The notes under the pieces are model-generated. The model saw only the letters and a program-made list of their open reading frames with translations. It made no database searches and had not been told where the DNA came from. A stretch of DNA of 56,362 nt from Muribaculum sp. (GTDB lineage: Bacteria > Bacteroidota > Bacteroidia > Bacteroidales > Muribaculaceae). The translations under genes and the position numbers were made by a program. This document shows positions 33,502-42,327 of this stretch, piece after piece (the stretch's first letter is position 1; every line of letters begins with the position of its first letter). The stretch spans positions 1 to 56,362 of the forward strand of contig JAMPAV010000009.1 in the NCBI GenBank assembly GCA_023667055.1, written 5' to 3'.

Positions 33502-35690
33502 TCCACTTCTTTCACTCCCTTGACGGTCTTGATTTTCCTGATTATCGATGTCAGCACTGAATTGTCGGAAACCCCAATGGTGAGATACCCTTGGAAAAGA
33601 CCATCGTTGGAATCAACCTTAATGTTACGCAGATTCGCTCCTGTCTCTTTGCTGATGATTGAGGTGATGTTGGCTATGATTCCGATGTCGTCGTTGCCGA
33701 GTATGCGAAGTTGCACAGGCAATTCCGAACCTCCTTTACCACTCCAGTTCACTCTTATCAGGCGATACGGATATCGTCCCCTTATGTTGCGGGCGTTCGG
33801 ACAGTCGCTCTTGTGTATTTTCACCACGCCATCCGATGATATAAACCCGAACACCTTGTCGCCATAGATTGGATTGCAGCATTTGGCAAACTTATAGCTG
33901 AGTCCCTTTATCGATTTCTCCCCGATTGTGAGCACCTCGCCATAGTTTTCGTCTTCGTCCCTTATTAGTTCGAAGTCTTCGGCTGTGGTCCGCTCCATCG
34001 GTTCATCCGGTGCTGTAGCCAATTGGTAGGCCGTTATGATTTTCCCGGCATCAATTTTGTTGTCGGCTATATCGGCAAAAAACTCGTTGACATATTTGTA
34101 GCCTTCCTTTTTTATGAGTTTCATAAGGGCAGCTTCGTCAATATCCACCTTGCGGTTTTTTGCACGTCGCATCAGCTCTTCTTTGCCAAGGTCGGCCCGG
34201 TGCTGAAGTTCTTCGTTCAGTTTCTGGCGAATCTTGTTGCGGCTCTTCGAACTGACCACTATGTTGAGCCAGTCCGGTTTTGGGGTCTGAGTGGCTGATG
34301 TCAGTATCTCCACAGTGTCGCCACTTTCTATCGCGTAGCTTATCTTGCGGTGTCGTCCGTTGACTACGCCGCCGGTGCAGTGGGCTCCGACGTTTGTGTG
34401 GATGTAGAATGCGAAGTCAAGCACAGTGGCTCCTGCAGGCAACTTGAAGAGATCTCCTTTGGGCGTGAACGCATACACCTCCTTAGAATATATGTCAAGG
34501 CGCATGTCTTTCATAAGTTGCATCGGATCTTCCTCCCCGGCTTCCAATATGTCGCGGATATTGTTCATCCACTGGTCGGTGGAGTCTGACTTCACTCCCT
34601 TGTAGCGCCAGTGGGCCGCAAGACCTTTCTCTGCCACAAGATCCATCCTTTTGGTGCGAAACTGAACTTCCACCCATTTCGACTCCGGCCCCATCACGGT
34701 GGCATGCAGACTCTCATAGCCATTGCTTTTCGGAATGGATATCCAGTCGCGCATTCGTGCCGGATTGGGAGTGTACATGTCGGTCAGGATGGAGTAGGCA
34801 AGCCAGCAGTCGCTTTTCTCCTTTTCCGGAGGCGTGTCTATTATGACTCGGATTGCGAAAAGATCATAGATGCGGTCCAAATCCACCTTCTGTTTTCGCA
34901 TCTTTGCCCAGATGGATGATATTGATTTGGTTCTTCCTTTGATGGAGAATGTCAGTCCGGCATCCTCGAGTTTCTTCTTCACAGGGGCTATGAATTTCTC
35001 TATATACGCATCGCGTGAACGTTTTGTCTCATTGAGTTTATGGGCTATCTGTTTGTAGATCTCCCTGTTGGTGTATTTTAGCGAGAGATCCTCAAGTTCC
35101 CCTTTTATCTTGTATAGTCCTAATCGGTGGGCAAGTTGGGCATAGAGTACATTTGCTTCAAAAGCCATGTTGCTCACCCATTCCTGGTCGGGATGATTGT
35201 TGATGCGTCGCATCAGCACAAGGTCGCGCACTATCATGATGATGATCACGCGTATGTCATCGGCAAGAGATAGCATCAGTCCCCGGAAATTGTCCTGGTT
35301 CTGTACGTTTCTTTTGGCGGAATATTGCACCACCTGCTCTATGCCATGTATCATTCCTGCCACATCCGCTCCACATTGCTCTTCCACTTCCTTGGCTGTG
35401 ATGGTCTCTCCATAGAAGTCACATAAAAGTATGGCTTGAAGTATATTGCAGTCAGCATCTATGAAGTGGGCGAAGGCTTCGGCTGTCTCCAAAGCCATAA
35501 TCATGCGTGGCAGACCTTTTTCATCGTATGCCGGCATGCCGCTTCTGCAAGTCTTTCTGAAGAGAGACATGAGCAAGCGGTCGGTATTTTCCGGAAAAGA
35601 CGCTTCCTGTGCCACTTTGTCGTAAAGCGCCCTGCATTCTCGCAGCGAGGAGAGAGGAAGACGGGAGGCGGTTGCCTGAGGATCTTCCAT
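33492..35690 (-). CDS. RelA/SpoT-type (p)ppGpp synthetase with degenerate hydrolase domain
   Basis: 732 residues. Layout: pseudo-HD domain (about 40-200), synthetase (about 240-365), TGS (about 400-465), helical/zinc-finger-like part and ACT (about 655-732). The synthetase looks active: GRTKSISSIWAKM, RIYDLFAIRVI, RMRDWISIPKSNGYESLHAT and EVQFRTKRMDLVAEKGLAAHW. The hydrolase looks dead: the HD pair reads LLCDF at 90-91 (Cys-Asp) and the usual ADRLHNMRT reads VRDLVLMRR at 154-162. So it behaves as a RelA-like synthetase; a bifunctional Rel should exist elsewhere. First gene of a run of three. Confidence 0.9.
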   Translation of the reverse strand: MEDPQATASRLPLSSLRECRALYDKVAQEASFPENTDRLLMSLFRKTCRSGMPAYDEKGLPRMIMALETAEAFAHFIDADCNILQAILLCDFYGETITAKEVEEQCGADVAGMIHGIEQVVQYSAKRNVQNQDNFRGLMLSLADDIRVIIIMIVRDLVLMRRINNHPDQEWVSNMAFEANVLYAQLAHRLGLYKIKGELEDLSLKYTNREIYKQIAHKLNETKRSRDAYIEKFIAPVKKKLEDAGLTFSIKGRTKSISSIWAKMRKQKVDLDRIYDLFAIRVIIDTPPEKEKSDCWLAYSILTDMYTPNPARMRDWISIPKSNGYESLHATVMGPESKWVEVQFRTKRMDLVAEKGLAAHWRYKGVKSDSTDQWMNNIRDILEAGEEDPMQLMKDMRLDIYSKEVYAFTPKGDLFKLPAGATVLDFAFYIHTNVGAHCTGGVVNGRHRKISYAIESGDTVEILTSATQTPKPDWLNIVVSSKSRNKIRQKLNEELQHRADLGKEELMRRAKNRKVDIDEAALMKLIKKEGYKYVNEFFADIADNKIDAGKIITAYQLATAPDEPMERTTAEDFELIRDEDENYGEVLTIGEKSIKGLSYKFAKCCNPIYGDKVFGFISSDGVVKIHKSDCPNARNIRGRYPYRLIRVNWSGKGGSELPVQLRILGNDDIGIIANITSIISKETGANLRNIKVDSNDGLFQGYLTIGVSDNSVLTSIIRKIKTVKGVKEVERN

Positions 35691-35708
35691 CGTTTTTTCA
35701 GTTTTTCA

Positions 35709-35740
35709 CAAAATTAGCAAATAAATTCATACCATACAAA
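35709..35740 (-). promoter_or_regulatory. Promoter of rel
   Basis: Minus-strand TTTG (35737-35740), 20 nt, TAATTTTG (35709-35716), 19 bp upstream of the start codon. Confidence 0.75.
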
Positions 35741-35850
35741 TTTTATCAGATGTTTTTCCTGGTTTTTCTTGGTCGTGGGTCGTCTCAGTATTCTCTGACT
35801 GGTCTTGACTATTATTGAAAACGTTTGAATCGAGGTTTGGTTTGAAATAA

Positions 35851-35886
35851 AAAAGTGGCAAATGCGCAAAGGCATTTGCCACTTTT
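35851..35886 (-). terminator. Terminator of the secreted-protein gene at 35910
   Basis: AAAAGTGGCAAATGC pairs with GCATTTGCCACTTTT around GCAAAG; on the minus strand the stem ends in CTTTT followed by TTATTTC. It lies 24 bp past the stop codon. Confidence 0.8.
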
Positions 35887-35909
35887 ATGAGACAGGGTCT
35901 TAATCTAAT

Positions 35910-37205
35910 TTACTTAATCAGCACTTTATGTGCTTTGCCTCCCTCGCGTACAATATAAAGTCCGTTATCAGGATTTGCTACACGTTGACCCTGAAGGTTG
36001 AAATATTCTTTGGGTTCATTCGTTTTTTCAACTTCGTTAATGCTTACTCCTGTGCCTTTCAGTGCATCGCTTACAAACATTCCTGTCATGATACCTGAAT
36101 TCCATGTGTAGGGAGAATCTTCTTCCCCCTGGATGCCGAAGCAGCAGTTGTAGAACATCACTGTGCCGGTCTCAGTGTCGAGATTTGAAATCTCGTCAAG
36201 ATTTTGTACTACTAAATCTTTGGAATATCCAGCTACTATAGTATAATATGATTCCAGGTTGAAGTTGTAGTAATCTGTTACATTGTTTTCTATATCTAAA
36301 TCTGATATACCGGAATATATGTTTGGCATGACTGTTACAAATTCGTGGTCTGACGCGTCAAATACAATGTAGCCCGGTGTTTCAGATACGTTTATATCGT
36401 ATTCCATAAATACGCTGCCTGCAACCTGATAGGGATTGTTCAAACGGTACAGACCGGCTTCATTTTGCTCAAGAATTACATTGTCAACTCCAAATCCTTG
36501 GGCTTCCATATCGGCAACAGTCATACCCATGCCGGTAAGTACCCATCCGTCATAGAATGTTCCTGTTCCTATCTGTGTCCATCCGGTCTCCATATCTATG
36601 GGTGCCTGTTTTTTTGAGAATGTGTTGCTGCCGGCAAAAATGAACCAGCCAACACTGCTGTTGCCTATTGCAATGTTGTCAAAATCATCGCAGTATAGGT
36701 AATCTCCCTCTACCGTTATTTCCAATGGTGTGTCGAGAAAATAATTGCCTTGTCCATCATCGTTCCATCTATTGTGATAGAAGAATACATCCATCTTGTT
36801 ATATTCGTTGTATTCTATAAACTGGTTTGCCTCGATTGATATGATTCCTTTTTCTGCATCGAATGAACCTTTTACCGGCCAGCCTAAAAGGTCTATCAGA
36901 AGTCCGCCATTATCTTCATCTTTACTCAGTTCCATAGTTCCTAATTTAGATCCGGAACTGCTGTTTAGGTATGAATAAAAATTCCAGGTATATTCACCCA
37001 CTATGTCATCAATGGATGGATTCGTCTCGGCGGCTGCCTTCGGGGCACGATGCATTACTGATGAGTTTGATTTCTCGGTAGCAATTACATTGCTAATGGA
37101 ATTGCTCTTGCTTGCAATTCTGTTTTCTGTCTGTGAGAAAGAGGCTGCGGACATGGTCATGCTACATGCAATGAGTCCTAATGACAAAATGTAAAGTTTC
37201 TTCAT
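35910..37205 (-). CDS. Secreted protein with type IX-like sorting tail
   Basis: 431 residues from the ATG at 37205, which begins the signal peptide (MKKLYILSLGLIACSMTMSA). The body contains GEYTWNFYSYLNSSSG, GTMELSKDEDNGGLLID and several aromatic beta segments with no domain I can name. The tail reads YFNLQGQRVANPDNGLYIVRE and ends basic. It is similar in plan to the protein at 26836, possibly a family of exported surface proteins. Own promoter at 37274 and terminator at 35851. Function unknown. Confidence 0.68.
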   Translation of the reverse strand: MKKLYILSLGLIACSMTMSAASFSQTENRIASKSNSISNVIATEKSNSSVMHRAPKAAAETNPSIDDIVGEYTWNFYSYLNSSSGSKLGTMELSKDEDNGGLLIDLLGWPVKGSFDAEKGIISIEANQFIEYNEYNKMDVFFYHNRWNDDGQGNYFLDTPLEITVEGDYLYCDDFDNIAIGNSSVGWFIFAGSNTFSKKQAPIDMETGWTQIGTGTFYDGWVLTGMGMTVADMEAQGFGVDNVILEQNEAGLYRLNNPYQVAGSVFMEYDINVSETPGYIVFDASDHEFVTVMPNIYSGISDLDIENNVTDYYNFNLESYYTIVAGYSKDLVVQNLDEISNLDTETGTVMFYNCCFGIQGEEDSPYTWNSGIMTGMFVSDALKGTGVSINEVEKTNEPKEYFNLQGQRVANPDNGLYIVREGGKAHKVLIK

Positions 37206-37273
37206 AGAAATTAACTTTGTTGTTAATATTAGGGTTTTTGTGTGTCTCATATTGTGATTTCTCAATCACTTTG

Positions 37274-37304
37274 CAAAGTTAAAATAAATTTTTGAATTTG
37301 GCAA
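37274..37304 (-). promoter_or_regulatory. Promoter of the secreted-protein gene at 35910
   Basis: Minus-strand TTG (37302-37304), 20 nt, TAACTTTG (37274-37281), about 70 bp before the start codon. Confidence 0.75.
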
Positions 37305-37383
37305 CAAATTTTAAATAATTTTCAAAATTTATTTGATTTGTGACAATTTTGTATTGAAATGTTTCCCACGCTGATTCTGCTGT

Positions 37384-38457
37384 CTAATGATGTCGGATAA
37401 ATGAGAAAATAGTGTCGTAAGCTGCTGTTCGGTGTGGCAACTCACTTAGGATTAAATCGTGTAGTCCAGAGTCAATGGTGCATATCTGCACTGCATACTG
37501 ACTTTTATCCTTAATCTTGAGTCCCACTTCATTTATCATCGCCGGGTCCAGCACTGCATCGCCATATTTGAAAGAAGAGGTGTAGTTGCATCCATCCACT
37601 TTCCGGCTCGAATGCATCACAAGCAGTGGCACCCTCAGTCGGTCGCCATGCTTCTTCACTTTGTTTTGTGTGGATTGCACCTGTCCGACCCAAGAAGATG
37701 TCACCGGCGGTGAATATATCATCTTCCAGTCTGTGTTGTAGGTCCATTCCCCATCATATTTTTTCAGCAACGAATAGGCATAGCCGTCGCAATGGCTCTG
37801 TGGTATCTTAATGTTTTTGAAAATTACTGAGATGTTCCTTACAGTGGGAATCAGAAAATGACGGTAGGTTGAATTGAAGTTCCAGGCATAGAAAGGAGAG
37901 TCGGTCACGATGCGATCCACCGGCACTGCATCTGATTTGTCTATGCCATACGCTGTGACTATCAATCCGCCTGTGGAGTGTCCGCCGAGCGTGATATCGT
38001 CTATACCGTCCCGTTTCATCTGCATTATGGCGGAATCAATGTCGTCATAATATTTTTTCATGTCCCGGATATTGTATGGGTATTGCCATGGCTCTTTGCT
38101 GCGGCCATACCGCCTTAGGTCCACAGCATAGAAATGATAGCCGGAATCTACAAAACGTTGTCCCATCTCCGACTGGAAGAAGTAGTCGTTGAAGCCGTGG
38201 ATATATAGAAATCCCTTGTGTGTTTTCCCTTTTGCCTTCAGCCGCACGATTGTAGAGCGGCATGGGCCGTCAAACTGGATGCCTTGATCCACATAGCGTG
38301 CTTCGTACCCCGGCAGAATGTCGGGATGCCATAATATGTCGGTGGTAGGAGTTTTCTGTCCGGTATATTTTGTGTCTATGTCCCATGCCCTGGCATTAGG
38401 ACAATGCAGCGTCAGCGCCACCAGCGCCGGCACTGCAAGCGTAAGCATTCTCTTCAT
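37384..38457 (-). CDS. Exported alpha/beta hydrolase (serine aminopeptidase S33-like)
   Basis: 357 residues. Signal peptide about 1-24 (ending PNARA). The fold has the oxyanion strand GFLYIHGFNDYFFQSEMGQRF (cap start), YAVDLRRYGRS, the nucleophile elbow GGHSTGGLIV, an acidic residue in the VMHSSRKVDGC region and the base in SGLHDLILS. It resembles monoacylglycerol-lipase / S33 type lipases and esterases. Exported, so probably a periplasmic esterase; the substrate is not evident. It stands alone and diverges from the PH-domain genes. Confidence 0.8.
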   Translation of the reverse strand: MKRMLTLAVPALVALTLHCPNARAWDIDTKYTGQKTPTTDILWHPDILPGYEARYVDQGIQFDGPCRSTIVRLKAKGKTHKGFLYIHGFNDYFFQSEMGQRFVDSGYHFYAVDLRRYGRSKEPWQYPYNIRDMKKYYDDIDSAIMQMKRDGIDDITLGGHSTGGLIVTAYGIDKSDAVPVDRIVTDSPFYAWNFNSTYRHFLIPTVRNISVIFKNIKIPQSHCDGYAYSLLKKYDGEWTYNTDWKMIYSPPVTSSWVGQVQSTQNKVKKHGDRLRVPLLVMHSSRKVDGCNYTSSFKYGDAVLDPAMINEVGLKIKDKSQYAVQICTIDSGLHDLILSELPHRTAAYDTIFSFIRHH

Positions 38458-38506
38458 ATCCCTATAACGCTGACACCGCTGAATGGTTGCAGGCAGATAT
38501 GGTCTT

Positions 38507-38567
38507 TATTGTCATTTTTGTCAATATGTCATTATGTCAATATGACAAAATGTCAATATGACAAAAT
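38507..38567. repeat. TGTCAAT / ATGACAA dyad repeat
   Basis: Left half: TTGTCAT, TTGTCAATATGTCA words. Right half: ATGACAAAATGTCAATATGACA words. The halves are reverse complements in word content and meet near 38540. The repeat lies in the divergent intergenic region just upstream of the PH-gene promoter. The same words occur at 42261-42314 and weakly at 4775-4805. Confidence 0.65.
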
Positions 38568-38569
38568 GA

Positions 38570-38601
38570 TTTGCTTGGAATGGATTATTTTGTTAATTTT
38601 G
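38570..38601 (+). promoter_or_regulatory. Promoter of the PH-domain gene pair
   Basis: TTTG (38570-38573), 20 nt, TAATTTTG (38594-38601), 25 bp before the start codon. Confidence 0.75.
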
Positions 38602-38626
38602 TAATCGCTAATCAATCGAATGAATT

Positions 38627-39130
38627 ATGTCTAATCATCAGATTTTTCTTGAGGATGTCTCCGCTATGGAGCAATTGCAGTTTCTGCATCTCGACAGAAA
38701 ATATAAGAATTCCCACATTATCGCCACGGCACTGGTATATCTGCTGTTGGCGGCTCTTGCGCTTCTACTTTTACTTCTGGACGAAACATGGATCTGTATT
38801 CTTGCGGAAAGTGTGGTCATTCTGTCTGCCGCAGTCAATCTTTCAGTGCTTCCGAAGGCGTGTGATTTCAAAGGATATGCCTTGCGTGATAAAGATATAA
38901 CCTACAGGTCGGGGCTTTTCTTTCCGAAAGTCACAACAATTCCGTTTGTTAGAGTCCAGCAGGTCAGCGTGAATCAAAATCCCGTGACACGTCTCTTCCG
39001 GCTTTATTCTGTGGATGTGGAAAATGGTGCTCAAGATCTTGACCGAATGAGAATCCCTGGCCTGAAAGAAGAGGATGCGTTGAGGATAAAGAATCTTATC
39101 ACCGACAAAATCACCAACCGCCATGACTGA
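38627..39130 (+). CDS. Bacterial PH-domain membrane protein (YdbS-like)
   Basis: 167 residues. Two adjacent membrane segments (about 29-70: ATALVYLLLAALALLLLLLD and CILAESVVILSAAVNLSVL) precede a bPH2 domain (about 75-165): RDKDITYRSGLFFPKVTTIP, VRVQQVSVNQNPVTRLFRL and VDVENGAQDLDRMRIPGL. This matches the small partner of the YdbS/YdbT pair, membrane proteins of unknown role that have been linked to bacteriocin sensitivity and immunity in Gram-positives. It overlaps the next gene by 8 bp. Confidence 0.8.
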   Translation: MSNHQIFLEDVSAMEQLQFLHLDRKYKNSHIIATALVYLLLAALALLLLLLDETWICILAESVVILSAAVNLSVLPKACDFKGYALRDKDITYRSGLFFPKVTTIPFVRVQQVSVNQNPVTRLFRLYSVDVENGAQDLDRMRIPGLKEEDALRIKNLITDKITNRHD

Positions 39131-40610
39131 TTTCTCACGGCCTCAACGTATGGGCGGAAGCGCGTTTATGATTATCTTTGTTAAACATTTGAAGAAGATA
39201 TCAGGTGCTACATTACTATATTTCTTGGCCAGATTCTTGGGCACTGATTACGATGACACCAAATTCTCATTTGCATGGGAGGTTCTGATATTTGCAGGAA
39301 TTTGTATTTGTCTCTCACTTCTCGTAGCAATCGCTGATTACTTTCCAAAGAAGTTTTATGTCAGGGATGGTAGCCTCGTTTTCACCAGAGGACTTCTCCA
39401 AAGGCAGACGGTCACTGTCCCTCTCGACCGCATTCACTCGTTGCGTACAAGACGTGGTCTTTTGTATCAGATGCTTGGAATGAGGGGAATCGCTTTCGAC
39501 ACTCTTGCTTCAAAAATGGAGGAAATAGAACTCATACTTGATGAGTCTGATTGGCAAACCCTTCTGAAACAGATAGAATATGAGGAAGCCGACGAAACAG
39601 TGACTTCTGAAAGCAATGAAAATTTCGAGGGAGTATTCATTTATTTCAGAAATAAATATCTTATTGCTGCTGCCTTTTGTCAGAATCATCTCAAGGGAGT
39701 TGCTGTGGTAGGAGCCTTCTTGGTGGCTGTTTTTGATAAGTTGAGTGATTTTATCGGTGATGTTGAAGATTATGTCAATAGTGTTGCATACGAATATGCC
39801 GATGAGTTTGTGATGACTCCACTGGATGTTGTCCTTATTTTGATTGCGGCTTACATCCTTGTGATGATTTTGTGGGTGGGAAAGGCCTTGCTGTTGTATT
39901 ATGACATGACTGCAGCCATCGACGATTCGCTTCTCACATTCAGCCGAGGGCTGTTTTCGAGGATGTCAAGCCGTTTCTCCCACGACAAGGTCTGCACTGC
40001 TTGTATGAAACAGAATTTACTGGAACGGAAATTCGGACTCTGCACCTTGAATTTGCGACAGGCTCTCTTTGCGACAGCCGAAAAGGAAGAGGATAACATA
40101 AAAATTTATAACAGGTGTGATGATTCTCTTTTTCTGTTGAAGTGGTGGCTTGGCGAAGATTATGATAAAGAAGAAACCCTTTTTGTGGGAAAGTCGGGTG
40201 GGGGAGTGCTTTTTCATTCAGTAATTCCGGGTCTCGTCTTGTCAGTAATAGCCGTGGTTGTCTTATGCAGTTTCGGGCAATATGTCTGGATCATAATTCC
40301 GGCTGCATATTCGTTTGTTGTCTTATACCTTGGTATTTGTGCAATGCGGCGAAGCAAAATATCTCTTCAGGAAACATACGTTGAGATAGACAACGGGAGG
40401 TTTGCAGACATCCGGAATTATCTGAAATACGACAATATCGAAGTGGTGCAGCTTCGCCTTACTCCGTTTTCTCGGTGGACTCGCCGTGTGTCGCTCGCCA
40501 TTGCCACGCCGGGTTCATCGTTCGTGGTTCGCAGCCTAAGGATGGAAGAAGCGTCTCAGATTTATGAATTTTTGATTCATAGATCTGAAACTGCTTGTGT
40601 CACTGTTTGA
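39123..40610 (+). CDS. Bacterial PH-domain membrane protein (YdbT-like)
   Basis: 495 residues. Four or more membrane segments in pairs (about 25-70, 185-215, 235-265, 360-405) alternate with bPH2 domains: VRDGSLVFTRGLLQRQTVTVPL at about 80, SLLTFSRGLFSRMSSRFSHDKV at about 275 and IDNGRFADIRNYLKYDNIEVV at about 425. It begins with FSRPQRMGGSAFMIIF, the usual YdbT opening. It forms a membrane complex with the preceding gene product in other genomes. Overlap of 8 bp shows tight coupling. Function unknown. Confidence 0.82.
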   Translation: MTDFSRPQRMGGSAFMIIFVKHLKKISGATLLYFLARFLGTDYDDTKFSFAWEVLIFAGICICLSLLVAIADYFPKKFYVRDGSLVFTRGLLQRQTVTVPLDRIHSLRTRRGLLYQMLGMRGIAFDTLASKMEEIELILDESDWQTLLKQIEYEEADETVTSESNENFEGVFIYFRNKYLIAAAFCQNHLKGVAVVGAFLVAVFDKLSDFIGDVEDYVNSVAYEYADEFVMTPLDVVLILIAAYILVMILWVGKALLLYYDMTAAIDDSLLTFSRGLFSRMSSRFSHDKVCTACMKQNLLERKFGLCTLNLRQALFATAEKEEDNIKIYNRCDDSLFLLKWWLGEDYDKEETLFVGKSGGGVLFHSVIPGLVLSVIAVVVLCSFGQYVWIIIPAAYSFVVLYLGICAMRRSKISLQETYVEIDNGRFADIRNYLKYDNIEVVQLRLTPFSRWTRRVSLAIATPGSSFVVRSLRMEEASQIYEFLIHRSETACVTV

Positions 40611-40636
40611 AATAATGAAATTTTTTGTTAACTTTG
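40606..40636 (+). promoter_or_regulatory. Promoter of the polyferredoxin gene
   Basis: TTTG (40606-40609), 19 nt, TAACTTTG (40629-40636). The TTTG overlaps the last codons of the PH-domain gene. Start codon 74 bp downstream. Confidence 0.8.
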
Positions 40637-40709
40637 CGCTCAGAACGTTTGCAATAACATTCAGGTACAACTTTTTGGGGCTTCTACGTCAAAACAGAAT
40701 AAACGATTT

Positions 40710-42248
40710 ATGCTTAGAAAAATTCGACAGATACTTGCTATTGTGAGTATCATTATGGTGACATTGCTTTTCCTTGACTTCACCGGAACACTCCGTCATT
40801 GGTTTGGCTGGATGGCGAAAATTCAATTTCTTCCGGCTCTCCTCGCACTTAATGTGGGAGTCATTGTCGGCCTTGTGCTTCTTACCCTTGTTTTCGGACG
40901 TGTCTATTGCTCTGTGATTTGTCCTCTCGGAATAATGCAAGATGGATTTGGGGCAATCGGCAAGCGATTGAAGAAGAACCGATATACATATTCCAAACCT
41001 CTCAACATACTTCGATATTCAATGCTTGCCATTATGGCTCTTTCCATTATTTTGGGCATAGGGGTCGTGGTGGCTCTTCTTGCTCCCTATAGTGCTTACG
41101 GAAGGATAGCCCAGAGTATGCTTGCTCCTATTTGGATATGGGGCAACAATCTACTTGCCGGGATTGCAGAGTCGCATGATAGCTATGCATTATATACGGT
41201 GGATGTTTGGTTGAAAGGTGGCATAACGCTTGCTGTGGCTGTCGCCACACTGGTTATTCTTGCTGTTCTTGCTTATCGAAACGGCCGCACTTATTGCAAT
41301 GCCATCTGTCCGGTGGGCACTGTCTTGGGTCTCTTGTCACGATTCTCATTCCTGAAACCTGTCATCAACACCGACAAATGTATCAATTGCAAACTCTGCG
41401 AGCGCAACTGCAAGGCTTCTTGCATCGATATCAGCGGCGGACATAAGTTTGACTACAGTCGCTGTGTTGCTTGTTTCGACTGTATCGACAAGTGTCCCAA
41501 AGGAGCCATCAGTTATAAATTAGGAATTAGAAAAGAGGAATTGGGAATTAATGCTGCTTCTGATGCAGATTCCAACCACAAAGACCAAATTCCTAATTCC
41601 TCACTCCTCATTCCTAATTCCACTGGTCGTCGTCAGTTCTTGACAGTGTCGGCTCTTGTGGCTACAGGTATCGCCATGAAGGCTGAGGAAAAAGTTGCGG
41701 ATGGCGGTCTCGCCGAAATTATAGAAAAGAAGCGGCCATCGAGAAATACCAAGATTGTGCCCCCCGGCGCATTGAGCATAAAGAATCTCGAAGTGCACTG
41801 CACGGCTTGTCAGCTGTGTGTCTCGGTCTGTCCCAACGGAGTATTGCGACCATCTACTTCCATAGATAGCCTTATGCAGCCGGAAAGTAGTTATGAGATT
41901 GGCTATTGTCGGCCGGAATGTGTGGAATGCTCCAATGCGTGTCCCACCGGTGCCATACGTCCGATTTCTCGTGAAGACAAGTCTGCAATCCAGATAGGAC
42001 ATGCCGTATGGGTGAAGGACAATTGTGTTGTCCTGACCGACGACGTGGATTGCGGCAACTGTGCCCGCCATTGTCCTGTCGGAGCCATAACAATGGTTCC
42101 GTCAATACCCGGTGATGAAAATTCCCGCAAGATTCCTGCAGTAAATACGGAACGTTGCATCGGATGCGGCGCATGTGAGAATCTTTGTCCGGCGCGTCCT
42201 TTCAGTGCCATATATGTGGAAGGCCACGAGATTCATCGTGAAGTATAA
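40710..42248 (+). CDS. Membrane-bound 4Fe-4S polyferredoxin, NapH/NosR-like fused to a ferredoxin
   Basis: 512 residues. The N-terminal half has about five membrane segments with two CxxxCP motifs (YCSVICPLGIMQD, YCNAICPVGTVLG), as in NapH/NosR/CcoG-type proteins. Fe-S clusters follow: CINCKLCERNCKASC, CVACFDCIDKCPKG, then after a linker CTACQLCVSVCPNG, CVECSNACPTG, CGNCARHCPVG and CIGCGACENLCPARP. The linker (about 270-306) is encoded by an AATTCCT dyad repeat element. Just after it comes GRRQFLTVSALVATGIA, a twin-arginine signal that is now internal. So two genes, a membrane ferredoxin and a Tat-exported ferredoxin, look fused in frame. Electron transfer at the membrane, probably with the reductase downstream. 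Confidence 0.85.
   Translation: MLRKIRQILAIVSIIMVTLLFLDFTGTLRHWFGWMAKIQFLPALLALNVGVIVGLVLLTLVFGRVYCSVICPLGIMQDGFGAIGKRLKKNRYTYSKPLNILRYSMLAIMALSIILGIGVVVALLAPYSAYGRIAQSMLAPIWIWGNNLLAGIAESHDSYALYTVDVWLKGGITLAVAVATLVILAVLAYRNGRTYCNAICPVGTVLGLLSRFSFLKPVINTDKCINCKLCERNCKASCIDISGGHKFDYSRCVACFDCIDKCPKGAISYKLGIRKEELGINAASDADSNHKDQIPNSSLLIPNSTGRRQFLTVSALVATGIAMKAEEKVADGGLAEIIEKKRPSRNTKIVPPGALSIKNLEVHCTACQLCVSVCPNGVLRPSTSIDSLMQPESSYEIGYCRPECVECSNACPTGAIRPISREDKSAIQIGHAVWVKDNCVVLTDDVDCGNCARHCPVGAITMVPSIPGDENSRKIPAVNTERCIGCGACENLCPARPFSAIYVEGHEIHREV
41517..41625. repeat. AATTCCT dyad element inside the polyferredoxin gene
   Basis: Left arm: AATTAGGAATTAGAAAAGAG and GAATTGGGAATT words. Core: CTGCTTCTGATGCAG (palindromic ends CTGC/GCAG). 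Right arm: AATTCCTAATTCCTC and CATTCCTAATTCC words. It is read through in frame as a low-complexity linker. The word is the same as in the intergenic repeats at 3536, 6337 and 33424. Confidence 0.75.
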
Positions 42249-42260
42249 TTTGAATATATT

Positions 42261-42314
42261 ATCATATTGTCAATATGACATTATGACATTATGACATAAT
42301 GACAATTTGACAAT
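42261..42314. repeat. ATGACATT tandem repeat
   Basis: ATATTGTCAATATGACA is followed by ATTATGACA words and then ATGACAATTTGACAATT. The repeat fills the gap between the polyferredoxin and the aldo/keto reductase genes. No promoter or terminator is clear, so co-transcription is likely. Confidence 0.6.
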
Positions 42315-42327
42315 TAATCAATAGACA

